From NCBI GenBank assembly GCA_005239175.1, contig ML241294.1, positions 879,275 to 943,274 on the forward strand: DNA of 64,000 nucleotides, given 5' to 3'. The notes under the pieces are model-generated. The model did not search any database and was not told the DNA's origin. It saw only the letters and a list, made by a program, of their open reading frames with translations. The translations under genes were made by a program, and so were the position numbers. The stretch is from a halophilic archaeon SHRA6 (lineage in GTDB: Archaea > Halobacteriota > Halobacteria > Halobacteriales > Haloferacaceae). This document shows, piece by piece, positions 42,741 to 50,074 of this stretch. Each line of letters begins with the position of its first letter. Position 1 is the first letter of the stretch.

Positions 42741-42866
42741 TTATCTACAGTTTGCTTCTGCGAAAAGTATAGGGAAACAATCACTCATTGAATGTTGTTC
42801 CTGTCCGAATGTGTCCCGATATTTTGCCCACGTCTGGTACATCTCTACCCGTTCTTTCTCCGCCAT
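42741..42866 (-). CDS. Possible 41-residue peptide downstream of the ArsR-type gene
   Basis: A short ORF 'MAEKERVEMYQTWAKYRDTF' ending 'AEANCR', starting 21 bases after the stop of the ArsR-type regulator and in the same direction. It is charged and helical, so it may be a real small partner, but it is too short to judge. Confidence 0.3.
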   Translation of the reverse strand: MAEKERVEMYQTWAKYRDTFGQEQHSMSDCFPILFAEANCR

Positions 42867-42887
42867 TGAGTTCCCCTCGTTTGGATG

Positions 42888-43298
42888 TCAATCACTCGAA
42901 CTGTCGTACATCGCTTCGAATTCTTTTTCACCGCGGATTAATTCGTCTACGCCACGTGTGAGCGTCACCTTGCCGAACACTGTCGCGCGGTAGTACGTGT
43001 GCAAGCCATCTTGTCCTCGGTCAGTGTGTTGCCGTTTTTCAACGAGTCCCACATCAACGAGTTTGTTGAGGTGGTAGTGGAGAGTACTATCGTCTATATC
43101 GATCGCCGCTTCCAGTTCTTTGGGGCTCATGTCTCCGCTGTGAACAAGTCGGTAGAGGATCTCGTATCGAGTGCGGTGGCCGATCGCTGCATGCATCGCT
43201 AGATACTCATCCAGGCTGAGAACGCTATTCTCAGGCAGCAAGTCTTCAGGGTCCTCTGGAGCACCTGGTTCGACTGTCTGCGTGGGATTCGTCGCCAT
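42888..43298 (-). CDS. ArsR-type helix-turn-helix regulator
   Basis: A 136-residue cytoplasmic protein. The HTH is at ~40-105 ('HAAIGHRTRYEILYRLVHSG', 'MSPKELEAAIDIDDSTLHYH', 'LNKLVDVGLVEKRQHTDRGQ') and is followed by a short C-terminal helix. I use ATG 43298 ('MATNPTQTVEPGAPEDPEDL'); ATG 43334 and 43355 are in frame upstream. It is divergent from 43397-44017 with a short shared promoter region, so it probably controls that gene and itself. Confidence 0.85.
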   Translation of the reverse strand: MATNPTQTVEPGAPEDPEDLLPENSVLSLDEYLAMHAAIGHRTRYEILYRLVHSGDMSPKELEAAIDIDDSTLHYHLNKLVDVGLVEKRQHTDRGQDGLHTYYRATVFGKVTLTRGVDELIRGEKEFEAMYDSSSD

Positions 43299-43396
43299 CT
43301 TGCTTCGTGATACGGCCTGAAGACTCTTAGACATTCTCAAGCCGAACTCTCTCAAAAACTCTGGTTTTTAAATACTAATCGGGGTCATAATTCCTC

Positions 43397-44017
43397 ATGA
43401 CTGTGGAGATCACACGCGATTTAATTATCGAACGGTCGGGTCACGTGACGTACGACCGGTTCCTCTTTTATTTGATGGGGCCATACAAATCATTCAATCT
43501 CAACTACGTTCTCAGCGAGCAAGAGCAGCAAGAAATCGACGTGGAAGACCTTCCTGGGCCGCTTCGTCGATTATTCCAAAGCAAAGAAGAGATTGATGCG
43601 GCACAGGCACTCTTGCGACGGGTACAAGGAGCGCTTCGCGTGAATCCCGGAGTGAACGCGTTTCTCGCTCTTGATGTTGACGTGGATGCTGATGATGTTG
43701 ATGCTGCAACTCAGAGTATCGAATACACGCGGTGTAGCAACGCGACGGCGTTCATCCTGCCGTTTCTCGGGCATAATTTCGGTGTCGGAGAAGAAGCTGG
43801 AAGTATTCTAGAAGCGCTTTCTGAAACCCACGGCGACCGGTTAATCTTTATTCACGAGGATGACGTTACGAGTGCGATGATACGATCGGCGCAGATGCGA
43901 TGGGACTTGCGGGTAGAAACATACGAGAATGAGTCAGAGCTCGTTTCGAAGCTTCGAATGTTCGCCGGCGGTATCATGCATCAAGAACGCCGGGGAGATC
44001 TCGCTCCGTTAGATTGA
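43397..44017 (+). CDS. Haloarchaeal protein of DUF7509 type, possible nucleotide-binding fold
   Basis: A 206-residue protein starting 'MTVEITRDLIIERSGHVTYD'. The segment 'AFILPFLGHNFGVGEEAGSI' followed by 'DRLIFIHEDDVTSAMIRSAQ' looks like the glycine loop, Glu and later Ser region of the TIR/nucleoside deoxyribosyltransferase superfamily, and 'RFLFYLMGPYKSFNLNYVLS' near the N-terminus is a further conserved piece. I recall DUF7509 for this family. It is paired with a divergent ArsR-type gene. If it is TIR-like it could degrade a nucleotide or sense one; this is inference. Confidence 0.75.
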   Translation: MTVEITRDLIIERSGHVTYDRFLFYLMGPYKSFNLNYVLSEQEQQEIDVEDLPGPLRRLFQSKEEIDAAQALLRRVQGALRVNPGVNAFLALDVDVDADDVDAATQSIEYTRCSNATAFILPFLGHNFGVGEEAGSILEALSETHGDRLIFIHEDDVTSAMIRSAQMRWDLRVETYENESELVSKLRMFAGGIMHQERRGDLAPLD

Positions 44018-44320
44018 GTTTACGCAGAATTGCGAGGGAAGGAATTCAAGTTTCATTCGCACGAACTCGTCGCTTTCATATTGGCTGTCCTGCCTGGAAG
44101 CAGGTCCTGACGCGAGGCCAACTCCGGATAATTTCCCGTCGATTTTGCCGATCGCCAGACAGCGATCGGTTTTCTCATTGAGAATTATTGCCCGTGAGAA
44201 AGCCGGAATCGCCAGACAGCGACGGGTCCGATACCTCGTTTGAGTCGTATTGCCTTCGAACGTAGGTCTCTACTTCTGGTTAGTCACGGTAGAAAATCAG
44301 CAGAATGCAACGGGGTGGAG
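44018..44320 (+). other. Intergenic region with a short direct repeat
   Basis: About 300 bases. ATCGCCAGACAGCGA occurs at 44151-44165 and again at 44208-44222. No gene seen. It lies upstream of tRNA-Glu's 3' end. Confidence 0.45.
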
Positions 44321-44395
44321 TGCTCCGATGGGGATTTGAACCCCAGTCATTGCCGTGAGAGGGCAATATGATTGGCCGGACTACACCATCGGAGC
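44321..44395 (-). tRNA. tRNA-Glu (CTC)
   Basis: The minus strand gives acceptor arms GCTCCGA/TCGGAGC, anticodon stem TTGCC/GGCAA with loop CTCTCAC (anticodon CTC, codon GAG), T-arm GGGGTTCAAATCCCC, and discriminator A. The gene is intact. No duplicate of its 3' end was noticed nearby. Confidence 0.95.
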
Positions 44396-44608
44396 GCATT
44401 CGATCGTAGCCCACAATACAGTAAAACAGTTGCGTTTCGATCGACCCGTGCGTCAGTTCCGCACAGTAACACGCCGAGTTGGTGAAACGAGTTCGGACGC
44501 CGACAGCGTGGACGAACAGTGGTGTGGTCAGTCACGTAAACGATCGGACACGCGTCGACACCCAGCCGCAGGGAATGCGACCGGGGCCAGCGTAACTCGA
44601 GGAACCGC

Positions 44609-45670
44609 TCAGTCGGCGGTGACAGCCGTTCCCTTGTCAACGAGGCCGAGCACGTCGTCGAAGAACCCAAGCGAGTCGTGTGGGCCAGGGTTGGCTTCGG
44701 GGTGGTACTGCCGGGTGATGATGCCGTGTTCCTCACTGGCGAGCCCCTCGGCGGTTTCGTCGTTGACGTTGATCTGGGTCACGTCCAGATCTCCAGGATC
44801 CGAAACCGTATAGCCGTGATTTTGGGTCGTCATGACGACCTGCCCGGATTCGACGTCCATGACCGGCTGGTTCACACCGCGGTGACCGAAGGCCATCTTT
44901 TCAGTGTCGCCGTCGAACGCACGGGCGACAATCTGCTGGCCGAGACAGATGCCGGCGATCGGCAACTCGCCGGTGAACGTCTCAACAAGCGACTGCGCTT
45001 GCGGGAAGTTCGCCGGATCGCCCGGGCCGTTCGAGATGAAGAGCACGTCCGGGTCGACCGCACGCACGTCTTCGGCGCTTGCGTCGTACGGTAGGACGTG
45101 GACGTCAGCACCGCGCTCGTTCAACGAGCTGATGATCGACCCCTTCGCGCCGCAGTCGATAAGCGCAACGTCGTACTCACCGCCACCGGGATGGACCGTG
45201 TGCTCAACGGTGGTGACGCGCTTGCCGATGTCGACGTGTTCGCTCATTCCCTTGCACTCGGCAAGTTCGGCTTTCGCTGCCTCAGGTGTCGCGTCGGGAC
45301 CGGCAGCGATGCCGCATTTCATCGCCCCGTCTTCGCGGATCGCCGTCACGAGCTCACGGGTGTCGAGGTGGTCGATCGCAGGCACGCCGGCCTCGGTCAA
45401 CCACTCGGCGACATCGTCGGTGAACTCCTTGGCAACCGCCGCACGTGGGTGGACTCGGTCAGATTCGAATCGCTCCGATCGCACGCCGTAGTTGCCGATC
45501 AACGGGTACGAGAACGTGAGTACCTGCTCCTCGTAGGAAGGATCGGTGAGGCTCTCTTCGTACCCCGTGTACGCGGTTGTAAACACCAGTTCGCCGCGGG
45601 TGCGCCCCGGCGCACGGCAGCGGGCTTGCACCACACTCCCGTCGGCCAGCGCGAGGTAGGCGTCCGACAT
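44609..45670 (-). CDS. carA: Carbamoyl-phosphate synthase small (glutaminase) subunit
   Basis: A 353-residue subunit that hydrolyses glutamine and passes ammonia to CarB for carbamoyl phosphate, used in arginine and pyrimidine synthesis. The N-terminal half has 'GELVFTTAYTGYEESLTDPS' and 'QVLTFSYPLIGNYGV'. The class I amidotransferase domain carries the nucleophile in 'PIAGICLGQQIVARAF' and the His-Glu pair in 'YHPEANPGP'. carB is not adjacent in this window. The gene is divergent from an Lrp-type regulator across a palindrome, suggesting amino-acid-responsive control. Confidence 0.96.
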   Translation of the reverse strand: MSDAYLALADGSVVQARCRAPGRTRGELVFTTAYTGYEESLTDPSYEEQVLTFSYPLIGNYGVRSERFESDRVHPRAAVAKEFTDDVAEWLTEAGVPAIDHLDTRELVTAIREDGAMKCGIAAGPDATPEAAKAELAECKGMSEHVDIGKRVTTVEHTVHPGGGEYDVALIDCGAKGSIISSLNERGADVHVLPYDASAEDVRAVDPDVLFISNGPGDPANFPQAQSLVETFTGELPIAGICLGQQIVARAFDGDTEKMAFGHRGVNQPVMDVESGQVVMTTQNHGYTVSDPGDLDVTQINVNDETAEGLASEEHGIITRQYHPEANPGPHDSLGFFDDVLGLVDKGTAVTAD

Positions 45671-45720
45671 TACGAGTTACGTATGGTTGGTCGGCAATAA
45701 GTGCGTCGTTCGAAGTTGAG

Positions 45721-45735
45721 TTACGAAATTCGTAA
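45721..45735. promoter_or_regulatory. Perfect palindrome between carA and the Lrp gene
   Basis: TTACGAA-A-TTCGTAA, two 7-bp arms around one base. A related TTACGAGTTACGTA lies next to the carA start at 45671-45684. It is placed 50 bases from the carA ATG and 30 from the regulator ATG, as expected for an operator bound by the Lrp-type protein. Confidence 0.65.
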
Positions 45736-45766
45736 TTGGTAAGTCACCGCAGTGTCGACGTGGCGT

Positions 45767-46180
45767 ATGGACGACCTCGATCGCCAGATCCTCGACATCC
45801 TGCGGCGCGACGCCCGCACGCCGTACACCGAAATCGCCGCACGGGTCGGGACATCAGAAGGAACCGTCAGGAACCGCGTCGATCGGCTCACAAACGAGGG
45901 AATCATCGAGCGGTTTACCGTTACGACCCAGACAGGCAACGTGAAAGCGATGATCGAGGTCTCCGTCGAAATGAACGTCAACACGAGTAAGATTAGCGAG
46001 CAGATGGCCGAGTGGGAGGAGGTTGACTTCGTCTGGCAGGTCTCCGGCGAGGAAGACATCGTCCTCGTTGTAGACTGCGTTGACACCCGTGCGGTGAACG
46101 AGCTGATCACGCAGGCTCGCGAGCTCGACGAGGTCAAACGAACGAAGACCCGACTCATTCTCGACGAACGGATCGGGTAG
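45767..46180 (+). CDS. Lrp/AsnC-family transcriptional regulator
   Basis: A 137-residue cytoplasmic regulator. The N-terminal HTH is 'MDDLDRQILDILRRDARTPY' and 'IAARVGTSEGTVRNRVDRLT'. The C-terminal RAM domain contains 'VDFVWQVSGEEDIVLVVDCV' for ligand binding and dimerisation. ATG 45767 starts exactly at the HTH; the frame extends to 45752. It is divergent from carA with a palindrome between, so it probably regulates carA and itself in response to an amino acid. Confidence 0.92.
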   Translation: MDDLDRQILDILRRDARTPYTEIAARVGTSEGTVRNRVDRLTNEGIIERFTVTTQTGNVKAMIEVSVEMNVNTSKISEQMAEWEEVDFVWQVSGEEDIVLVVDCVDTRAVNELITQARELDEVKRTKTRLILDERIG

Positions 46181-46298
46181 TTTTTGAGTTGATAACAACG
46201 GTTTGTTGAGGCGATCGACCGACTGTTGAGGCGATTGACCGACCGATGTTCCGCGCGCGATCGAACCCTTATTGACCCCGCTGGTCGTTCATGCGTGC

Positions 46299-46871
46299 AT
46301 GAGCACCGACGAAGCCGCGAGCGATCGCGGCGAAGTCCACAAGAACGCCCGCCAGGATGTCATCGCCGTCGATCCCGACGACAACGAAGAGGGGCTCGTC
46401 AACCGTCTCGACGCCCACACCGGCGATGGAGTCAGGCATCGAGCGTTTACGTGTCTCGTATTCGACCATGATGGGCGGATTCTGCTCGCCCAGCGATCGC
46501 CCGACAAGCGCCTGTGGGACACCCACTGGGACGGGACTGTCGCCTCTCATCCAGTTGAGGGGCAGTCACAAAAAGACGCCACCGAACAGCGTCTCGAAGA
46601 GGAGCTTGGAATCACCCCCGACCAGTACAACGACCTGCGCATCACCGATAAGTTCGAGTACAAACGCTACTATCCGAACGAAGGCGTCGAGTGGGAGGTC
46701 TGTGCGGTCCTGAAGGTGACACTCGACGACACCTCACTTGACCCAGACGAGGCAGAGATCGGCGGGATGCTGTGGGCCGACTACGAGCACCTCCACACGC
46801 ACCCGAAGCTGTACCGCCAGCTGCGGCTGTGTCCATGGTTCGAGATTGCGATGCGCCGAGATTTTGAGTAG
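46299..46871 (+). CDS. idi: Isopentenyl-diphosphate delta-isomerase type 1
   Basis: A 190-residue Nudix-fold enzyme that interconverts IPP and DMAPP, feeding the synthesis of archaeal isoprenoid lipids and carotenoids. Visible are 'RHRAFTCLVFDHDGRILLAQ', 'LWDTHWDGTVASHPVEGQ', the Nudix helix 'DATEQRLEEELGI', and 'YYPNEGVEWEVCAVLKV'. ATG 46299 is preferred because a TATA-like CTTATT lies about 27 bases upstream; an in-frame start at 46272 is less likely. Confidence 0.95.
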   Translation: MSTDEAASDRGEVHKNARQDVIAVDPDDNEEGLVNRLDAHTGDGVRHRAFTCLVFDHDGRILLAQRSPDKRLWDTHWDGTVASHPVEGQSQKDATEQRLEEELGITPDQYNDLRITDKFEYKRYYPNEGVEWEVCAVLKVTLDDTSLDPDEAEIGGMLWADYEHLHTHPKLYRQLRLCPWFEIAMRRDFE

Positions 46872-46896
46872 TCGCCGGCGTCAAGAATTGAATCGG

Positions 46897-47814
46897 CTAC
46901 CGATCGGTCCCGGTCTGTGGACCGCCGCGAATAAACTCGATGAGCTCGTTGGCCACCCGCACCGGCTCTTCGTGTAGCACCCAGTGTGTCGCCATATTGA
47001 GCATGCACACATGGCCGTCCTCACAGAGATCGATGCTTTCCCACGCCATCGACTGTTTGAGGAACTCGTCTTGTGCGCCCCAGATGACGAGCGTCGGCAC
47101 CGCAACCATCGGGTCTGCAACACTGGGGCGATGGCGGACGATCGCACGATACCAGTTAATCATCGACGTGAATGCATCGGGTTGGGACCACGCCTCGCGG
47201 TAGCGCTCGAAGTCCTCCACGGTAAAGGTCCCCGGCTGGCTCGTCGATCGCATCGATCGGACGATCCCACGGTAGTTTCCAAGTTGCGACAGCGTCTCGG
47301 GCACGACCGGCAGCTGAAACGCGAGGAAATACCAGCTTTTCAGCCGCTGTTCCCAGCTTCGGCCGAGGGTCCGCTCCATCACGGTCGGGTGCGGGACGTT
47401 GACCGCACAGAGCTTCGAGACACGGTCAGGATAGTGGAGCCCAACCCACCACGCGACCGCAGCCCCCCAGTCGTGGCCAGCGATTACCGCAGTGTCGCGA
47501 CCGGCGGCATCGATAAGCCCGACGACGTCGGCGGCCAGTTCGTCGATGTGATACGAGTCGATCCCTGGTGGCTTGTCGCTTCGATTGTAGCCGCGTTGGT
47601 CGGGAACAACGACCCGGTAGCCTTCGTTGACGAGTGGGCGAATCTGGTTGTGCCAGCCATACCAAAATTCCGGGAAGCCGTGAAGCAACACGACGAGCGG
47701 CCCGGATTCTGGGCCGGCCTGTACGGTGTGTAGCTCGATTCCGTTGGTCTCGACGAACACCGACTCCCCGGGCACGTCGGACGGAATCGCCGCCGATCGC
47801 GAAGACTCAGACAT
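46897..47814 (-). CDS. Alpha/beta hydrolase, epoxide hydrolase-like
   Basis: A 305-residue cytoplasmic enzyme. The oxyanion motif 'LLHGFPEFWYGWHNQ', the nucleophile motif 'GHDWGAAVAWWVGL' (Asp in place of Ser), the acid region 'LVIWGAQDEFL', and 'HWVLHEEP' with the catalytic His are those of epoxide hydrolases and haloalkane dehalogenases. Substrate unknown. ATG 47814 ('MSESSRSAAIPSDVPG') is preferred to the upstream in-frame 47841. It is convergent with idi. Confidence 0.9.
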   Translation of the reverse strand: MSESSRSAAIPSDVPGESVFVETNGIELHTVQAGPESGPLVVLLHGFPEFWYGWHNQIRPLVNEGYRVVVPDQRGYNRSDKPPGIDSYHIDELAADVVGLIDAAGRDTAVIAGHDWGAAVAWWVGLHYPDRVSKLCAVNVPHPTVMERTLGRSWEQRLKSWYFLAFQLPVVPETLSQLGNYRGIVRSMRSTSQPGTFTVEDFERYREAWSQPDAFTSMINWYRAIVRHRPSVADPMVAVPTLVIWGAQDEFLKQSMAWESIDLCEDGHVCMLNMATHWVLHEEPVRVANELIEFIRGGPQTGTDR

Positions 47815-47893
47815 AGCTATACATATATCGCAGACCGGCAAATAGCTGCCTCCAGAAGCGACCCCGACGAAGCGTCGAGAAGGCGATCGCGGG

Positions 47894-48205
47894 CTACGTT
47901 GCGGCGGTCATCGACCAGACGGCAACCAGCCCGAGGATCACGGCGGGGATAAGCGGCAAGACGAGGAATGTCGCCACGAAGCCGAGCCCGAAGCCCGGCA
48001 ACATGGTCGGAAACAGGTAGATCGCGCCAGGGATCACGAGGAAACAGCTCACGACCGCGGCGACGAGGATCCACCCCTGTGCGCCAAAGCCGGTTGGCTC
48101 GGGCTCCGATTGGCGATCGCCATCTGTGTCGCCGCTCACGGCGTCGTCGGGGCGGTGAACGTACCCCCCGTCGGATGTCGTCTCGCGGTCGTCGTTAGCG
48201 CTCAC
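47894..48205 (-). CDS. Small membrane protein
   Basis: A 103-residue protein with a polar, acidic N-terminus ('MSANDDRETTSDGGYVHRPD') and two TM helices ('WILVAAVVSCFLVIPGAIYL', 'GFVATFLVLPLIPAVILGLV'). The start is a GTG at 48205, inside the last codons of the oxidoreductase gene, so the two are co-translated. Family not recognised. Confidence 0.78.
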   Translation of the reverse strand: MSANDDRETTSDGGYVHRPDDAVSGDTDGDRQSEPEPTGFGAQGWILVAAVVSCFLVIPGAIYLFPTMLPGFGLGFVATFLVLPLIPAVILGLVAVWSMTAAT

Positions 48206-49235
48206 TGTCTGGAATTACCACTACCTTGCCAAAGCCCTCACGGTTTTCCAACAGCTCGTGACCGCGGGCAGTTTCGCTCATCGGCAGTGTCTCCCGAATT
48301 CGTGGAGAGAAGGTCCCGTCCCAGACGAGCGAGAGCACGTCATCAAACTGGCCGGGCGTCGCCATCGTCGAGCCGATCACCGACAGCTGGTTGCCGAAGA
48401 TTCGGTGTAGCCCTGCACCGGGGTTCGGGCCGGTCGTCGCGCCGCAGGTGACAATCCGCCCGCCTTTCGCCAGCGATCGCAGCGAGTCAGGGTAGGTCGC
48501 TTCGCCGACGTGGTCGACAACCATGTCGACGCCGCGGCGACCCGTCCGAGAGCGAATCTCGTCGGCAAAGTCGTCGGCCGTGTAGTCGATGACGTGATCC
48601 GCACCGCAGTCTTCGGCGTGTCGGCGCTTTTCGGCGGTCGAGGCTGTCGCATACACGGTCGCGCCGGCGTGGGCAGCGATCTGCACCGCGGCGTGGCCGA
48701 CGCCGCCAGACGCGCCCACCACGAGCACCGATTCGCCTGCTGAGAGATCGCCGCGATCGATGAGCATCCGCCAGGCGGTGCCGAAAACGAGCGGGACAGC
48801 AGCGGCAGTCTCGAAGTCGACATCGGCTGGAACGGCGACGAGGTTGTCTTCGGCGACGACAGCGTACTCGGCATGAACGCCGGGGAGATGTTCACCGATG
48901 ATCTGGTAGCGAACACACAGCGTCGAGTCTCCGTTTCGACAGAACTCACAGGTCCCACAGGAGACACCCGAGATCACCGTAACGCGATCGCCCGGCTCGA
49001 ACCGTGAGACGTTCTCCCCGACGCGATCGACGATTCCCGCCGCGTCACTGCCGGGCGTGTGCGGCATCTCGAGATCGAGGCCGGGCAGTCCCCGGCGAGT
49101 CCAGACGTCGAGGTGGTTGAGCGATCCGGCTTTGACGTCGACGCGAACCTCGTCTGGTCCAGGCGTCGGAGTCGGGGTTTCGTTGTACGCGATCACGTCG
49201 TGATCGCCGTGTCCGTCGAACTGAACGGCCATCAT
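48195..49235 (-). CDS. Zinc-type alcohol dehydrogenase/quinone reductase family protein
   Basis: A 346-residue MDR-family oxidoreductase. The catalytic half has 'DVWTRRGLPGLDLEMPHTPG' and a structural-zinc cysteine cluster 'CGTCEFCRNGDSTLC'. The cofactor half has Rossmann 'VLVVGASGGVGHAAVQIAA' and then 'DMVVDHVGEATYPDSL'. It uses NAD(P)H; the substrate is not evident. The start at 49235 ('MMAVQFDGHGDHDVIAY') is chosen by the usual MDR N-terminus. It overlaps the small membrane protein gene by 11 bases. Confidence 0.92.
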   Translation of the reverse strand: MMAVQFDGHGDHDVIAYNETPTPTPGPDEVRVDVKAGSLNHLDVWTRRGLPGLDLEMPHTPGSDAAGIVDRVGENVSRFEPGDRVTVISGVSCGTCEFCRNGDSTLCVRYQIIGEHLPGVHAEYAVVAEDNLVAVPADVDFETAAAVPLVFGTAWRMLIDRGDLSAGESVLVVGASGGVGHAAVQIAAHAGATVYATASTAEKRRHAEDCGADHVIDYTADDFADEIRSRTGRRGVDMVVDHVGEATYPDSLRSLAKGGRIVTCGATTGPNPGAGLHRIFGNQLSVIGSTMATPGQFDDVLSLVWDGTFSPRIRETLPMSETARGHELLENREGFGKVVVIPDSER

Positions 49236-49330
49236 GGTTATAGAGTACGATCTGCGGCACCCGACAAAACAGTACGGGAGCCAGCCGTCGCTCCCGATCG
49301 GTTTTGTATCCCGCGCGTGTATCACACCGC

Positions 49331-50008
49331 ATGAGCGATCACACAGAGCACCGCGATGAGGGTGATGAACACGATTATGGGGTAGACCATCACAACGGAC
49401 ACGAGCACGGCGAACACGACCATCACAACGGACACGAGCACGGCGAACACGACCATCACAACGGACAGGACGACCACAGCCATGAGCACCACGACGACCA
49501 CAGCCACGAGCACCACCATCACGACGTTTCAGACGTCGGGATCGCCGTCGTCACCGTTTCGTCATCGCGGAGTCTCGATGACGACCCCGCCGGGGATATA
49601 CTCGCCACCGAACTCGAGGCGGCGGGACACACGGTGGTTACCCGTGAGCTGGTGCGCGACAGCTTCGACGGAATTCAGTCTGCGATCGGGAACCTCTCGA
49701 ACCGCGGGGATGTCGGGGCGATCGTGACGACCGGCGGCACGGGCGTAACGCCGGACGATGTGACGATCGAGGCCGTTTCGGACTTTTTTGAAAAGGAACT
49801 GCCTGGATTCGGTGAGCTGTTTCGATCGCTCTCGCGTGAGGAGATCGGCACGCGAGTTGTCGGAACGAGAGCAACCGCAGGAGTAACCACGAATGGGACG
49901 GTGGTCTTTTCACTTCCGGGCAGCGAAAACGCCGCACAACTTGGGGTCGAGTCGCTGATTATCCCGGAGATTGGCCACCTTGTCGGCCTTGCAAGTCGCG
50001 AAGAGTAA
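49331..50008 (+). CDS. MogA/MoaB-family molybdenum cofactor protein with a His-rich N-terminus
   Basis: A 225-residue protein. Residues 1-65 contain about 25 histidines in short repeats ('DHHNGHEHGEHDHHNGHEHG', 'DHSHEHHDDHSHEHHHHD'). Residues 67-225 are a MogA/MoaB domain ('VGIAVVTVSSSRSLDDDPAG', 'VGAIVTTGGTGVTPDDVTIE', 'VVFSLPGSENAAQLGV'), which in other organisms adenylylates molybdopterin before metal insertion. The His-rich part would bind Ni, Zn, Cu or Co and could store or deliver metal. The DNA behind it holds a 33-bp tandem repeat. ATG 49331 starts right at the His-rich region. Confidence 0.93.
   Translation: MSDHTEHRDEGDEHDYGVDHHNGHEHGEHDHHNGHEHGEHDHHNGQDDHSHEHHDDHSHEHHHHDVSDVGIAVVTVSSSRSLDDDPAGDILATELEAAGHTVVTRELVRDSFDGIQSAIGNLSNRGDVGAIVTTGGTGVTPDDVTIEAVSDFFEKELPGFGELFRSLSREEIGTRVVGTRATAGVTTNGTVVFSLPGSENAAQLGVESLIIPEIGHLVGLASREE
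49398..49470 (+). repeat. 33-bp coding repeat of the His-rich tail
   Basis: The sequence CACAACGGACACGAGCACGG and the following GCGAACACGACCAT are repeated in tandem, giving the peptide unit HHNGHEHGEHD twice and part of a third. It is a coding microsatellite-like stretch that can expand or contract in frame. Confidence 0.7.
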
Positions 50009-50044
50009 CAAAAGGAAGCCTGCAACGGTTGTCGATTCGCGGTG

Positions 50045-50051
50045 TTTTAAC
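50045..50051 (+). promoter_or_regulatory. TATA-like box of ilvD
   Basis: TTTTAAC is centred about 27 bases before the ATG at 50075, consistent with a leaderless mRNA. Confidence 0.5.
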
Positions 50052-50074
50052 CCCATCGCGCGTAACCGATCGGT

